64,000 nucleotides of DNA from contig NZ_CP102850.1 of the NCBI RefSeq assembly GCF_024734075.1, forward strand, positions 4,216,001-4,280,000. The letters run 5' to 3'. This stretch comes from Gordonia mangrovi. GTDB lineage: Bacteria; Actinomycetota; Actinomycetes; Mycobacteriales; Mycobacteriaceae. Position numbers and translations under genes: made by a program. The notes under the pieces were generated by a model that was given only the letters and a program-made list of their open reading frames with translations, had not been told where the DNA came from and did not search any database. Positions 1 through 9,643 of the stretch are shown here, piece by piece (positions within the stretch are counted from its first letter, which is position 1; every line of letters starts with the position of its first letter).

Positions 1-266
1 CCCAGGAAGGCCATGACAGGCGGTTTGAATATCGCGGTCCCGAGTCCGGTTCCGGTGGGGTGCGAGCTCGATCCCGTCACGGACGGGAGTTTGATCGCCG
101 ACATGACGAACGAGAACGCCCCGACCGCCGCGAGCAGCGGACCCGATGACGGATGCTGTTTGACGGTGATGACGACCTGCCTGGCCCCGTAGGCGACGAA
201 GGGTGCCGCCGCGATGGTCCAGGCAACCGCATGTGCCGGGGGCAGGAACCCCTCTGCGATGTGCAT
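1..266 (-). CDS. cbiM: CbiM, cobalt ECF transporter substrate-binding membrane subunit (partial, N-terminus only)
   Basis: The reverse strand from an ATG at 266 reads MHIAEGFLPP, then AVAWTIAAAPFVAYGAR and SVTGSSSHPTGTGLG, and stays open to the window edge, giving 88 residues. These are the hallmark N-terminal sequences of CbiM. The initiator Met and His of MHI help bind cobalt in this family, and the SVTGSSSHPTGTG loop is nearly invariant. CbiM is the membrane S-component that brings Co2+ into the cell for cobalamin synthesis, together with CbiN, CbiQ and CbiO, which would lie beyond the left edge. An AGGAAGGA ribosome-binding site lies about 15 bases upstream. A cobalamin riboswitch sits in the leader, which supports the assignment. 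Only the truncation by the window is unusual. Confidence 0.92.
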   Translation of the reverse strand, partial: MHIAEGFLPPAHAVAWTIAAAPFVAYGARQVVITVKQHPSSGPLLAAVGAFSFVMSAIKLPSVTGSSSHPTGTGLGTAIFKPPVMAFL

Positions 267-316
267 GATTTGCGTGTGTCCTTCCTGCCCAGCACCTCGT
301 GGGCATCTGTACCGGT

Positions 317-496
317 GCTGCGGCCGGTCTCCTGGCTCACGGGTACACCGGACCGGCTCGTTGGCCGGCCGGATCGTCGCAATCCCGCCTTCCCACTCGC
401 GCGACATGCGCAAGCAGTGGCACGAAGGACACCGACTTCCCGTTCACAGTGGCGAGGGCCGCCCCGGTTTCGCACCGGGTTCCCGTACACCGCAGC
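317..496 (-). promoter_or_regulatory. Cobalamin (B12) riboswitch in the cbiM leader
   Basis: Read on the minus strand, the leader contains a B12 box, AGCCAGGAGACCGGCC (322-337), that matches the consensus. It also has a GCCACTGT core element (446-453), a second CCACTG followed by GGGAAGG, and the upstream GGGAA-CCGGTGCGAA-CCGG segment. The ends close as a P1 helix: GCTGCGG (490-496) pairs with CCGCAGC (317-323). Order and spacing fit the cobalamin aptamer. It ends about 50 bases before the cbiM ATG, with the ribosome-binding site in between, so adenosylcobalamin would be expected to switch cobalt uptake off when B12 is plentiful. Whether control is by translation or termination cannot be told from the sequence. 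Confidence 0.93.
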
Positions 497-654
497 GGAT
501 CGAGCGTACCCCGAAGGCCTGCAGGGAGGTCGTTGGTCTCAATGGAACGCCAGTCGAGAACCGTGTCTTTACATCGGCAGTGACTCCTGACACAGTTGTC
601 TGCGAGATGACTGCAACGTGTTCTGGTTGAACACCGGCCCCGGGGAGAATGACG

Positions 655-1881
655 ATGTTCGAGTGGTCCGACGAAGACCTGATGGTCCGAGATGCCTTGC
701 GCGCGTTCATCGACAAGGAGATCAGGCCGCACATCGACGAACTCGAGACCGGTGTGCTCCCGCCCTACGACATCACCCGCAAGCTGCTGTCGACCTTCGG
801 TGTCGATGCGATGGCCAAGGATGCCCTCGAAAAGGAACTCGCCGCCGAGGCCGCCGGTGAGAAGCCGTCAGGTGGTGGCGGTGGCGGAGGCATGTCGGGA
901 TCGATGTTCATGATCGTCAACATCGAGCTGGCCGGCGTGTGTCTGGGCCTGGTCGGTTCGATGGGCGTGAGCATGGGTTTGACCACCTCGACGATCCGTG
1001 GCAAGGGCACCCTCGCGCAGAAGAAGCGGTGGCTGCCGGAGCTGGTCACGATGGAGAAGGTCGGCGCGTGGGCGATCACCGAACCCGAGTCCGGTTCGGA
1101 TGCGTTGGGCGGCATGAAGACCACGGTGCGCCGCGACGGCGACGAGTATGTGCTCAACGGCCAGAAGACCTTCATCACCAACGGGCCCTACGCCGACACC
1201 ATCGTCGTGTTCGCGAAGCTCGACGACGGCAGCGACACCCCGATGCGCGATCGCAAGGTGCTCTCCTTCGTCCTCGACAAGGGCATGCCCGGTCTCACCC
1301 AGGGCAAACCCTTCAAGAAGATGGGGATGACGAGCTCGCCGACCGGTGAACTGTTCTTCGACAACGTGCGTCTGGGCAAGGACCGGCTGCTCGGTGAGAC
1401 CGAGGACACCGGCGACGACACCCGCGGCGGCGAGGGCGCGAAGGCGGGATTCACCGCCGAGCGCGTCGGCATCGCCGCGCTGTCGCTGGGCATCATCAAC
1501 GAGGCGCAGCGGCTGTCGATCGACTACGCCAAGACCCGCACGCTCTGGGGCCAGGAGATCGGCCAGTTCCAGCTCATCCAGCTCAAGCTCGCCGAGATGG
1601 AGGTGGCGCGCATCAACGTGCAGAACATGTTGTTCAGCGCGATCGAACGCGGCCAGGCCGGCAAACCGCTGAGCCTCGCCGAGGCCTCGGCGATGAAGCT
1701 GTATTCGTCCAGGGCGGCCACCGAGGTCGCGATGGAGGCGGTGCAGCTGTTCGGCGGCAACGGTTACATGGCCGAGTATCGGGTGGAGCAGCTTGCGCGG
1801 GATGCCAAGTCGCTGATGATCTACGCGGGCAGCAACGAGATCCAGGTGACCCACGTCGCCAAAGGTCTGCTGCGGGGCTGA
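655..1881 (+). CDS. Acyl-CoA dehydrogenase family protein
   Basis: FAD-dependent alpha,beta-desaturation of an acyl-CoA thioester, in fatty-acid or branched-chain degradation. The full domain order is present. The FAD/substrate signature WAITEPESGSDA lies near residue 140, and the C-terminal signature runs from QLFGGNGYMAEY through RDAKSLMIYAGSNEIQ. At the position where medium-chain enzymes carry the catalytic Glu (YEGT) this protein has Ala (IYAGS). A Glu occurs in ERVGIA (codon 1459-1461), the place used by isovaleryl-CoA and long-chain enzymes. A Gly-rich stretch (about residues 72-90) interrupts the N-terminal helical domain. ATG655 is preferred to ATG649 because the GGGGAG at 642-647 is correctly spaced only for 655. 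The stop abuts the convergent mntH stop. Substrate unknown. Confidence 0.88.
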   Translation: MFEWSDEDLMVRDALRAFIDKEIRPHIDELETGVLPPYDITRKLLSTFGVDAMAKDALEKELAAEAAGEKPSGGGGGGGMSGSMFMIVNIELAGVCLGLVGSMGVSMGLTTSTIRGKGTLAQKKRWLPELVTMEKVGAWAITEPESGSDALGGMKTTVRRDGDEYVLNGQKTFITNGPYADTIVVFAKLDDGSDTPMRDRKVLSFVLDKGMPGLTQGKPFKKMGMTSSPTGELFFDNVRLGKDRLLGETEDTGDDTRGGEGAKAGFTAERVGIAALSLGIINEAQRLSIDYAKTRTLWGQEIGQFQLIQLKLAEMEVARINVQNMLFSAIERGQAGKPLSLAEASAMKLYSSRAATEVAMEAVQLFGGNGYMAEYRVEQLARDAKSLMIYAGSNEIQVTHVAKGLLRG

Positions 1882-3168
1882 TCAGGCGCCGGTCACCACC
1901 AGCCCGATCAGCGTCAGGTTGAGCAGCACGATCAACACCGACGCGATGCCCGCGGTCAGCCGCAGCGGCCATCCGTCGGTGAACTCACCCATCAGCGACC
2001 GGTCGGCGGTGAACCGTCCCAGCGGAATCACCGCGAACGGGATGCCGAAGCTCAGCACCACCTGACTGATGACCAGGGCCCAGGTGGGGTCGACGCCGAG
2101 CGCCAGTACCGCCAGCGCCGGGATGACCGTGATCACGCGACGGACGAACAGTGGGATGTGTCTGTGCAGGAGGCCGCCCATGATGGCCGCCCCGGCCGAC
2201 GATCCGACGGATGTGGACGCCAATCCGCTGGCCAGCAGTCCGATGGCGAAGGCGGTTGCCATCGCCGGGCCGAGGGCGTCGGCGACCGCGTCGTAGGCGC
2301 CCTCGATGGTGTCGGTGCCCTCTTTGCCGCGCAGGTTCTGGGCGGCCAGCAACAACAACGCGATGTTCACCGCGCCGGCGACGATCAGCGCCACCACCAC
2401 GTCCCAGCGCGTGACCCGCACCAGCTTTCGCTTACGGTCCGCCGACCGGGTGACCCCGTGTCGGTCGATCACCATCGCCGAGTGCACGTAGATCGCGTGG
2501 GGCATCACGGTCGCCCCCAACATGCCGGCGGCCAGCAGCACGGTCTCCGGTCCGTCCAGTCGCGGAACGAGCCCACCGAGGACCGCGTCCACCGGCGGTG
2601 GGTTGACCACCAGACCGGCCAGGAAACCGATGACGATGATCGCCAACAGCCCCAGAATGACGCGCTCGAAGGTGCGTTCCTGCCGAGGATTCTGCAGAAG
2701 CAGCAGGGCCAGCGAGACCGCGCCCACGATCACCCCGCCGAGCACCAGCGGCAGACCGAACAACAACTGCACGGCGACGGCCCCACCGAGCACCTCGGCC
2801 AGATCGGTGGCGATCGCCACCACCTCCGCCTGCACCCAGAACGCCAGCCGCGGCCGGGTGCTCAGACGATCACCCAGCAGCGCGGGCAGGCTCTTGCCGG
2901 TGACGATGCCGAGTTTGGCCGACTGGTACTGGATCAGCATCGCGATCACATTCGCCAGCACCAGAACCCAGACCAGCAGAAAGCCATACCGGGCGCCGGC
3001 GGTGATGTTGGCCGCGACGTTGCCGGGATCGACGTAGGCGATCGCGGCGACGAACGCCGGCCCGAACAGGGCGAGATTGCGGACGAGACCGCTGCGGGCG
3101 TCCGACACCCGTCGACGCGTGGTGCCATCCCTGCCGCTACGCGTGCCGACCAGTGTCACCCACCCCAC
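1882..3168 (-). CDS. mntH: Nramp-family Mn2+/Fe2+ transporter (MntH-like)
   Basis: Proton-coupled divalent-metal importer of the inner membrane. The first membrane segment has the metal-binding DPGN motif ([14 protein letters not shown]), and the sixth has MPH ([13 protein letters not shown]). Both are ligand sites in Nramp structures. About eleven hydrophobic segments and 428 residues fit the family. It begins with GTG inside the last 32 bases of the preceding xanthine-dehydrogenase-type gene, so it is probably co-transcribed and translationally coupled, unless a GTG a few codons later is used. It has no leader of its own and therefore no metal-responsive riboswitch. Manganese or iron uptake next to a molybdo-iron-sulfur enzyme may be coincidental. 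It ends tail to tail with the acyl-CoA dehydrogenase, the two stops forming TGATCA. Confidence 0.9.
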   Translation of the reverse strand: MGWVTLVGTRSGRDGTTRRRVSDARSGLVRNLALFGPAFVAAIAYVDPGNVAANITAGARYGFLLVWVLVLANVIAMLIQYQSAKLGIVTGKSLPALLGDRLSTRPRLAFWVQAEVVAIATDLAEVLGGAVAVQLLFGLPLVLGGVIVGAVSLALLLLQNPRQERTFERVILGLLAIIVIGFLAGLVVNPPPVDAVLGGLVPRLDGPETVLLAAGMLGATVMPHAIYVHSAMVIDRHGVTRSADRKRKLVRVTRWDVVVALIVAGAVNIALLLLAAQNLRGKEGTDTIEGAYDAVADALGPAMATAFAIGLLASGLASTSVGSSAGAAIMGGLLHRHIPLFVRRVITVIPALAVLALGVDPTWALVISQVVLSFGIPFAVIPLGRFTADRSLMGEFTDGWPLRLTAGIASVLIVLLNLTLIGLVVTGA

Positions 3169-5902
3169 GGTTGATCAGCCGCCACACCCGGTCCCGCGAC
3201 ATCGGTTGTGCGAAGGGGCGCACGCCGATCGCCCGGCGAATCGCATTGGCCAGCGCCGGCGCCACCGGGTTGTAGGGGGACTCGCTCATCGATTTCGCGC
3301 CGAACGGTCCCAGCTCGTCGGATGTCTCGGCGAAGTAGACCTCCGTCGGCGGCACGTCGGCCATCTGGGGCACTCGGTAGGTGCGGAAGACGCCGGTCAG
3401 CGGCACGCCGTCGGCGAGCATGATCTCCTCGTAGAGCGACGATCCGATGGCCTGCGCCACGCCGCCCTCGATCTGTCCGCGGCACTGCTGCGGGTTCATC
3501 ACCGTCCCGGCGTCGGCCGCCTGGACCGATTGCAGAATGCGCACCACGCCGGTCCGAGTATCCACCGCGACCCGGAATGCGTGGACGTTGAAGGCGATCG
3601 AACGCACGTCGCCGGTCTCCTCGCCGGTGGCCGTCACGCGGTCCGAGTCGGGTTCGAGGACGTCGATCATCTCGCCGAAGGAGACCATCCGGTCACCCAC
3701 GAGCGCGCCGTCGGCGGTCAGCACCACCCGGTCCGGTTCCGCCTCGGCAACGGTGGCGGCGGCACCGATCAGCTTCTCCTGCAGGCAGATACAGGCACGA
3801 TGGAGGGCCTTGCCGGCCACCGTCGTCCCGGCGGAGGCGAAGGCCCCGGTGTCGTATTCGGCGGCGTCGGTGTCACCGTGGTGGAGCCGGATCCGGTCGG
3901 GGGTGGTCTGCAACGTTGCGGCGGCGATCTGGGTGTGCACCGTCGTGGTGCCGTTGCCGAACTCGGCTGTTCCGATACCGACGTGGTAGTCGCCGGCCCG
4001 GTCGAGCGTCACGTGCACCCGGGAGATGTGTCCACGCGGGGCCATCGTCGCGATCGCCGCGAGCGCCATGCCCTCACCGACCCGCCAGTGCGGGCCGGGC
4101 GGCGGCTCGGCGCCGTTGCCGCGCGCCAGCGCCGCCTGCGCCAGATCGAGGCATTGGTCGAGGCCGTAGCTGCCGTAGACGAGATCCGGTTCGGGCTCCG
4201 GATGCGCGGCGAGGAGGGGGTCGCCATCGGCGACGGCGTTGCGGCGACGGATCTCGAACGGGTCGACGTCGAGTTCGGCCGCCAATTCGTCGAGCGCGGA
4301 CTCGATCGCGAATATCACCTGGCCCAAGCCGTAACCGCGGAAGGCACCCGACGGGGGATTGTTCGTGTAGACGACCTCGGCGTCGACCCGCTTGACCGGG
4401 CAGTTGTACACCGAGATCGACTCGGCACACGCGTGGAACATCACCCCGATGGCGTGGTTGCCGTACGCGCCGGTGTCCGACAGCACGTCGATCTTCATCG
4501 CGGTGAGTACGCCGTCCGCATCGGCGCCGAGAGCCACGTCGACGCGGAACGGATGACGGTAGGTGGTGCGCGTCATCTCGTCGGTGCGCGTCATCTCGTA
4601 GGCACACGGCCGGCCGGTCCGCAGCACCGCCAACGCCACCAGATCCTCGGTCAGTAGTTCCTGTTTGCCGCCGAAACCGCCGCCGACGCGGGCGGCGAAC
4701 ACGCGGACCCGATCCGGCGCGAGGTCGAGGATGTGCGCGAGTTCGTCGCGGACCAGGAAGGGCACCTGGGTGCTGGTCCGGATGGCCAGTCGTCCGTCGT
4801 CGTCGAGCCATCCGATGCTGCCGTGCGTTTCGAGTTGGGCATGTGAGACCCGCGCGGTCGACCAGGTACCCGACACCGTGACCGTCGAATCCGCCAGCGC
4901 CGTGTCGATGTCGCCGCCGAACCCGTGGTGGAAGTCGGCGATCACGTTGCGGTCGGCATGATTCACTCGATCGAGCGCAGTGCGATCCGGGTGGATCGCC
5001 GGCGCACCCGGCTGCCGGGCCTCCTCGGGGTCGAACACCGCGGGCAGGACCTCGTAGGAGACCTCGATCAGTCGGCAGGCCCGCTCGGCGGCCGCCGCGG
5101 TCTCGGCGACCACCGCCGCCACCCGCTGGCCGACGAACCGGACGACGGAATCGAGGATCAGCGTGTCGTCGGGGTCATCCTCACGGTACTCATGGCGGGC
5201 CGTGGAAAACCGCGTCTGCGGTACGTTCTCGTGCGTGAGCACCAGCACGACGCCGTCCACCTGTTCGGCGGCGGCGGTGTCGATGGACACGATCCGTGCG
5301 TGCGCATGCGGGGAAGCGAGCACGCGCAGATAGGTCAGACCGTCGACCGCGACGTCGAAGGTGTAGGGCTCGGTGCCGGTGACGACGCGGCGGGCGGCCG
5401 GCGGGTTGACCGATCGCCCGATGCTGCTGTCCGGGCCATCCGGGACCCGATGTCCGGTCGGGGGTGGTGTCGGCGTGACGGCCCCGGTGATCGCGTCCCG
5501 GATCGAGCGGTAGCCGGTGCAGCGACAGATGTTGCCCTTCATCTTCCGGGGCAGATCGTCGAGGTCATCGGCGTCGAGAGTGGACGCGGTGACGATCATG
5601 CCGGCGGTGCAGAATCCGCACTGGAAGCCGAAGTTGTCGACAAAGGACTGCTGCATCGGGTGCAGGTCGCCCGGGGTGCCCAAACCGGCGACCGTCGTCA
5701 CCTCGCGTCCCTCGATGCGCTGGGCGGGGAAGATGCACGAGTGGACCGGCGCGTCGTCCACCAGCACCGAGCACGCGCCGCAGTCGCCGGCGTCGCAGCC
5801 CTTCTTCACCTCGAAGTGTGCGGTGTCGCGCAACAGGGTTCGCAGGCACTGACCGGGACGCGGGGTGGCCTCGTGCGGGTCGCCGTTGACGGAGAATCTC
5901 AT
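3137..5902 (-). CDS. Xanthine-dehydrogenase-type protein, fused [2Fe-2S] and molybdopterin domains
   Basis: Oxidative hydroxylase of the xanthine oxidase family, 921 residues. Residues 1-135 are the two [2Fe-2S] domains: C36, C41, C44 and C56 form the plant-type cluster, and C95, C98, C126 and C128 the second (CGFC and CRC). From about 165 onward is the molybdopterin-binding region, with [16 protein letters not shown] and a C-terminal [18 protein letters not shown] segment whose Glu aligns with the active-site Glu of xanthine oxidase (GEPP). FeS and Mo parts are often separate subunits, whereas here they are one chain. The FAD subunit is the gene just upstream (ATGA overlap). The neighbouring 8-oxoguanine-deaminase-like gene and the PucR island suggest a purine substrate (hypoxanthine or xanthine to urate), but a different N-heterocycle is possible. 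Confidence 0.87.
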   Translation of the reverse strand: MRFSVNGDPHEATPRPGQCLRTLLRDTAHFEVKKGCDAGDCGACSVLVDDAPVHSCIFPAQRIEGREVTTVAGLGTPGDLHPMQQSFVDNFGFQCGFCTAGMIVTASTLDADDLDDLPRKMKGNICRCTGYRSIRDAITGAVTPTPPPTGHRVPDGPDSSIGRSVNPPAARRVVTGTEPYTFDVAVDGLTYLRVLASPHAHARIVSIDTAAAEQVDGVVLVLTHENVPQTRFSTARHEYREDDPDDTLILDSVVRFVGQRVAAVVAETAAAAERACRLIEVSYEVLPAVFDPEEARQPGAPAIHPDRTALDRVNHADRNVIADFHHGFGGDIDTALADSTVTVSGTWSTARVSHAQLETHGSIGWLDDDGRLAIRTSTQVPFLVRDELAHILDLAPDRVRVFAARVGGGFGGKQELLTEDLVALAVLRTGRPCAYEMTRTDEMTRTTYRHPFRVDVALGADADGVLTAMKIDVLSDTGAYGNHAIGVMFHACAESISVYNCPVKRVDAEVVYTNNPPSGAFRGYGLGQVIFAIESALDELAAELDVDPFEIRRRNAVADGDPLLAAHPEPEPDLVYGSYGLDQCLDLAQAALARGNGAEPPPGPHWRVGEGMALAAIATMAPRGHISRVHVTLDRAGDYHVGIGTAEFGNGTTTVHTQIAAATLQTTPDRIRLHHGDTDAAEYDTGAFASAGTTVAGKALHRACICLQEKLIGAAATVAEAEPDRVVLTADGALVGDRMVSFGEMIDVLEPDSDRVTATGEETGDVRSIAFNVHAFRVAVDTRTGVVRILQSVQAADAGTVMNPQQCRGQIEGGVAQAIGSSLYEEIMLADGVPLTGVFRTYRVPQMADVPPTEVYFAETSDELGPFGAKSMSESPYNPVAPALANAIRRAIGVRPFAQPMSRDRVWRLINRGVGDTGRHA

Positions 5903-6717
5903 GATCCGGCCCTCTCGGCGAGTTCGGTACGGACCTCCTCGGCCAGCACGGCCGAGGTGGCCTGGCGCCAGTCCGCCGACCCGAGTGGGTCGGTGTAGAA
6001 GTCGTCGGCGGACACGACGCGCTCGTGGAGATCATCGGCGGTGGGGATGGTGTCGAAGCGCATCACATGCGGCCGCCGGGTGGCGGCGGTGACGGCGACC
6101 ACCAGCGACCCGCTCTCCTCCAGGCGGCCGGTGACCACTGCCCCTGAGCGGCCGAGCTCGGCCAGGGCGATCTTGCGGAATGCGGTCGTCGACCGCATCG
6201 AGGTGCCCGGGATGTCGATGGCGCGCAGGATCTCTGCGTCGGCGAGCGAGTTGGCGCCGTTGTCGGTGATCAACTCGGCCACCGGGGATCGGCGTTCGCT
6301 GCCGTCCGGACACCAGATGACGGCCGAGGCGTCGAGGCCCGCCGCCAGCGAGACCATCGACGCCGCCGCGAATGACCGGCAGATGTTGCCGCCGACGGTC
6401 GCCACGTTCCAGATCTTGAACGAGGCCAACAGTGCGTTCGCACACGCACCGAACAATGGCTGCGCACGCCACGCCGGTCGCGGCGGCATCGTGGCGATCA
6501 CCGAGATGGGGCACGTCGCGCCGATGCGCAGTCCGTCGTCGGGTAGATCCTCGAGCGCGGGCCATCCCATGGTGGTGAGGTCGACGATGCCGTCGACCTC
6601 GACCTGCGGCTCGGAGAAGAACCAGGTGCCGCCGGCCACCACGCGCTCGCCCGGCTCGAGCCGCAGATCCCCACGTGTTCGGGCGTAGCGATACCGTTCG
6701 ATGGTGTTGAGGTCCAT
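5899..6717 (-). CDS. FAD-binding subunit of the xanthine-dehydrogenase-type enzyme
   Basis: Electron-transfer flavoprotein subunit of the molybdenum hydroxylase encoded next to it, 272 residues. The N-terminal half matches the FAD_binding_5 fold, with VAGGTWFF near the start, the DLTTMGWP strand and [11 protein letters not shown]. The classic FAD pyrophosphate loop follows as [12 protein letters not shown]. The C-terminal half ([21 protein letters not shown]) fits the CO-dehydrogenase flavoprotein C-terminal domain. The ATG at 6717 shares one base with the stop of the amidohydrolase upstream, and the end overlaps the xdh ATG by 4 bases, so the three genes form a tight operon. FAD carries electrons from the 2Fe-2S clusters to NAD+ or another acceptor. 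Confidence 0.86.
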   Translation of the reverse strand: MDLNTIERYRYARTRGDLRLEPGERVVAGGTWFFSEPQVEVDGIVDLTTMGWPALEDLPDDGLRIGATCPISVIATMPPRPAWRAQPLFGACANALLASFKIWNVATVGGNICRSFAAASMVSLAAGLDASAVIWCPDGSERRSPVAELITDNGANSLADAEILRAIDIPGTSMRSTTAFRKIALAELGRSGAVVTGRLEESGSLVVAVTAATRRPHVMRFDTIPTADDLHERVVSADDFYTDPLGSADWRQATSAVLAEEVRTELAERAGS

Positions 6718-8120
6718 CAACCCGCCTTCTCGATCAGTCGCCGATGTTCGCGCGCGACGTCGGCGGCGACGCGCTCGGTGTCGACGGTCAGCAGGGTTCC
6801 CGCGTCGACGACGCGGCGCCCATTGACCCAACTCGCGGCGATCGGGGGGATCGCGCCGAGCACCAGTGCGGCGACCGGGTCGTCGATCCCGCTGTGGGCC
6901 ACCGACGTCAGATCCCACAGGACCAGGTCGGCGAGCTTTCCCGGTTCGATCGAACCGGTGTCGGCGGCGCGGCCGAGTACCCGTGCGCCGCCGATCGTGG
7001 CGAGTTCGATGGCCGTGCGGGTGGTGAGTGCGGTGGGACCGCCACGGGCCCGGGCCATCAGCACCGCCTGGTGGGCCTCCTCGAGGAGCCGGCACGACTC
7101 GTTGGACGCCGCGCCGTCCACGCCGAGTCCGACGGGGACGCCTGCGTCGACGAGATCGCGGGTGCGGCAGATCCGGTTGCCCAGCCGCGCATTGGAGGTG
7201 GGGCAATGGGCCACACCGGTGGATGTTGCGGCGAGTCGGCCGATCTCGTCGTCGTCGAACTCGATGCCGTGGGCGAACCACACGTCGTCGCCGACCCAAC
7301 CGACCGACTCCATGTACTGCAGCGGAGTGCACCCGAAGTGCTCGTCGCAGTAGGTGTTCTCATCGAGTGACTCGGCCAGATGGGTGTGCATCCGGACATC
7401 GAGGTCGCGAGCCAGCGTGGCAGATTCGCGCAACAGGTCGGTGGTCACCGAGAACGGAGAACAGGGCGCCAACGCGATCCGCAACATCGAGTCATCGGCG
7501 GGGTCGTGCCAGCGCGACACCGCGTCGGAGCTGGCGGCCAGGATCTCGTCGATGCTCTGCACCACCGAGTCCGGGGGCAGACCGCCGTCCTTCTCCGAGA
7601 GATCCATCGATCCGCGGGTGGGGTGAAAGCGCAGCCCGATCGTGGCCGCGGCGTCGATCTCGGCGCCGAGCAGATCGCCGCCCTCGGCGGGGAAGACGTA
7701 GTGGTGGTCGGTGGTGGTGGTGCAGCCCGACAGCGCCAGCTGGGCGAGTCCGCCGAGAGCGGCGGTGCGGACCGCCGTCTCGTCGATGCCGGCCCAGATC
7801 GGATACAGGGTGGTGAGCCACTGGAACAGCGTGTGGTCGGCGGCGAGGCCGCGGGTGATCCACTGATAGAGGTGATGGTGGGTGTTGATCAACCCCGGGG
7901 TGAGAACGCAACCTGTTCCGTCCACCCGGACCGCTCCGGCCGGCAGATCCGCCGGTGCGGCGCCGACCGAGACGATTCGTGTCCCGTCGATCACCACCGT
8001 GGTGTTCGACAGTTCGCGCCGCTGCTGATCGACGGTCACCACGAAGGCGTTGTCGATCACCGTCAGGGCGGATGTGGAATCGGCACCGGATGACGAGACA
8101 CTGGAGGACACCCGCGTCAC
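6717..8120 (-). CDS. Amidohydrolase, probable 8-oxoguanine deaminase
   Basis: Metal-dependent hydrolytic deaminase of the amidohydrolase superfamily, 467 residues. The metal ligands are visible: HHH in GLINTHHHLYQ, MHTHLAES (H), WFAHGIE (H) and GLGVDGAASNE (D). The sequence HPTRGSMDLSEKDGGLPPDS is characteristic of the 8-oxoguanine deaminase/chlorohydrolase-like subgroup. Deaminating 8-oxoguanine gives urate directly, which fits the adjoining xanthine-dehydrogenase genes; guanine or an s-triazine remain alternatives. Its stop overlaps the FAD subunit start by one base, and 47 bases separate it from the exporter gene upstream. The first 15 residues are Ser-rich and may not be translated if a later start is used. 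Confidence 0.82.
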   Translation of the reverse strand: MTRVSSSVSSSGADSTSALTVIDNAFVVTVDQQRRELSNTTVVIDGTRIVSVGAAPADLPAGAVRVDGTGCVLTPGLINTHHHLYQWITRGLAADHTLFQWLTTLYPIWAGIDETAVRTAALGGLAQLALSGCTTTTDHHYVFPAEGGDLLGAEIDAAATIGLRFHPTRGSMDLSEKDGGLPPDSVVQSIDEILAASSDAVSRWHDPADDSMLRIALAPCSPFSVTTDLLRESATLARDLDVRMHTHLAESLDENTYCDEHFGCTPLQYMESVGWVGDDVWFAHGIEFDDDEIGRLAATSTGVAHCPTSNARLGNRICRTRDLVDAGVPVGLGVDGAASNESCRLLEEAHQAVLMARARGGPTALTTRTAIELATIGGARVLGRAADTGSIEPGKLADLVLWDLTSVAHSGIDDPVAALVLGAIPPIAASWVNGRRVVDAGTLLTVDTERVAADVAREHRRLIEKAG

Positions 8121-8167
8121 GCTACGACGATCTCGTTACAGATTCGTTTCGGTCGATGCCCGGGCGG

Positions 8168-9643
8168 TTAGACGTCCTGCACGGAGATCGGCCGGCGCGG
8201 TGGAATCGCGAGCGCCAGGACGATTGCCAGGACGCATGCGCCCAGCGAGATCGCCGACGCCCACAGATACCCCGACTCGGCGGGCGCGCCGACCGGTGCG
8301 CCGTCGGCGGAGTCGACCGTGACCATCGACCAGGTGAGAATCATGCCCACGACGGCCGCCGAGGTGGATGTACCGACCACCCGCATCAGAGCGTTGACGC
8401 CGTTGGCCTCGCCGGTCTGCTCCACGCGCACCGAACTCATGATCAGGGCGGGCATCGCGGAGTAGGCGACGCCCAGGCCGGCGCCGATCAGGCAGGCAAC
8501 CGCGAGCATGATCCCCCAATTCATCGCCCACGGCCCGCTGAGGGCCACGACGAACACCACGTATCCGCCGGCGATCACCGCCCCGCCCACGGCCAGCGAC
8601 ACCCGGGGACCGAATGCCGCGGTCAGTCGCGCGGAGACGTGGGAGAAGAAGAACATCAGGATGCCGCTGGGCGCCAGCACCAGGCTGGCCGTGACCATGT
8701 CCAGGCCGAGGCCGTTGGGCGCGGCCGTCGGAGCCATCAGCAGCTGGATCGGGATCAGCTGCATCGAGTAGAACGCGAACCCGGTGGCGATCGAGGCGAT
8801 ATTGGTGAGCAGCACCGGTCGTTCGGTGGCGACGTCGAGATCGACGAGCGGGTTGGTGCCGCGCCGCTCGACGAACCACCAGACGATGGCGACCACGATG
8901 AACGCAGCGAACAGCCCGAGTGTGATCGGCGCAGCCCATCCCCATTCCGACCCCTTCGAGAGCGGCAGGAGGAGGAAGACCAGCATCGCCGCCAGGCCGA
9001 TGGCGCCCAGAAGGTCGAAACGTCCGCCGCTGCGCGACGAACTCTGTGGCACGGTGAGCGCGATACCGGCGGCGCCGGCCAGCGCTGCCGCCGCACACGC
9101 CCAGAACAGTGCGTGCCAGCTGACATGTTGGGCGATGGCCGCAGCGAAGGGCAGACCCAGGGCGCCGCCGATACCGAGGGAGGCGCTCATGGTGCCCACC
9201 GACGAACCGAGATGTCGCGGCGGGACGATATCGCGCATGACGCTGATGCCGAGCGCGATCGTGCCGAATCCGAGACCCTGCAGGGCACGCCCGACCAGGA
9301 ACGGCGGCAGCGATGTGGACAGCGCACACACGGCGGAACCGGTCGCCACACATCCCATGCTTGCCACCAGCATGAGCCGTTTGCCGTACATGTCGCCGAG
9401 CCGTCCACCGATGGGCGTGATGACCGCACCGGCGAGCAGGGTGATGGTCAGCGCCCAGGTCGTGTCACCGGGGTCGGCATTCAGCAGTGTGGGCAGCTGC
9501 GGAATCAGCGGCACGATGATCGTCTGCATCAACGCCACGACGATGCCCGCGGCGGACAGGATGGTGACGGCGAGGCGGGGGTGGCGGTCGGGGATGTCGA
9601 GCGCGCCAGAATCCTCGTCCACCGGCCGCCGTATCGCACTCAC
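8168..9643 (-). CDS. MFS transporter, DHA2 (14-segment) drug/proton antiporter type
   Basis: Inner-membrane exporter of 491 residues with about 14 hydrophobic segments. The motif GGRLGDMYGKRLMLV follows the second segment (MFS motif A), and GRALQGLGFGTIALG lies in the fourth to fifth segment, the EmrB/QacA type. The GTG start at 9643 has GGAGG about 9 bases upstream. It is the first gene of the minus-strand run leading to the deaminase, FAD and xanthine-dehydrogenase genes, so it may carry a purine or related compound, but nothing in the sequence fixes its substrate. It is distinct from the nucleobase permease at 18.6-20.6 kb. Confidence 0.82.
   Translation of the reverse strand: MSAIRRPVDEDSGALDIPDRHPRLAVTILSAAGIVVALMQTIIVPLIPQLPTLLNADPGDTTWALTITLLAGAVITPIGGRLGDMYGKRLMLVASMGCVATGSAVCALSTSLPPFLVGRALQGLGFGTIALGISVMRDIVPPRHLGSSVGTMSASLGIGGALGLPFAAAIAQHVSWHALFWACAAAALAGAAGIALTVPQSSSRSGGRFDLLGAIGLAAMLVFLLLPLSKGSEWGWAAPITLGLFAAFIVVAIVWWFVERRGTNPLVDLDVATERPVLLTNIASIATGFAFYSMQLIPIQLLMAPTAAPNGLGLDMVTASLVLAPSGILMFFFSHVSARLTAAFGPRVSLAVGGAVIAGGYVVFVVALSGPWAMNWGIMLAVACLIGAGLGVAYSAMPALIMSSVRVEQTGEANGVNALMRVVGTSTSAAVVGMILTWSMVTVDSADGAPVGAPAESGYLWASAISLGACVLAIVLALAIPPRRPISVQDV

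Noticed and set aside
1879..1884. TGATCA at the convergent stops of the dehydrogenase and mntH as a regulatory palindrome
   Set aside because: It simply results from two stop codons placed back to back; six bases are too few to claim a site.
2158..5998. Long plus-strand frames opposite mntH and xdh
   Set aside because: Composition (His/Arg/Gln/Asp-rich, no domain) is typical of antisense frames in GC-rich genes.
6718..7332. Longer start for the FAD subunit at 7332
   Set aside because: The extra sequence is antisense-like Arg-rich translation within the deaminase gene; ATG6717 overlaps the deaminase stop and begins the domain.
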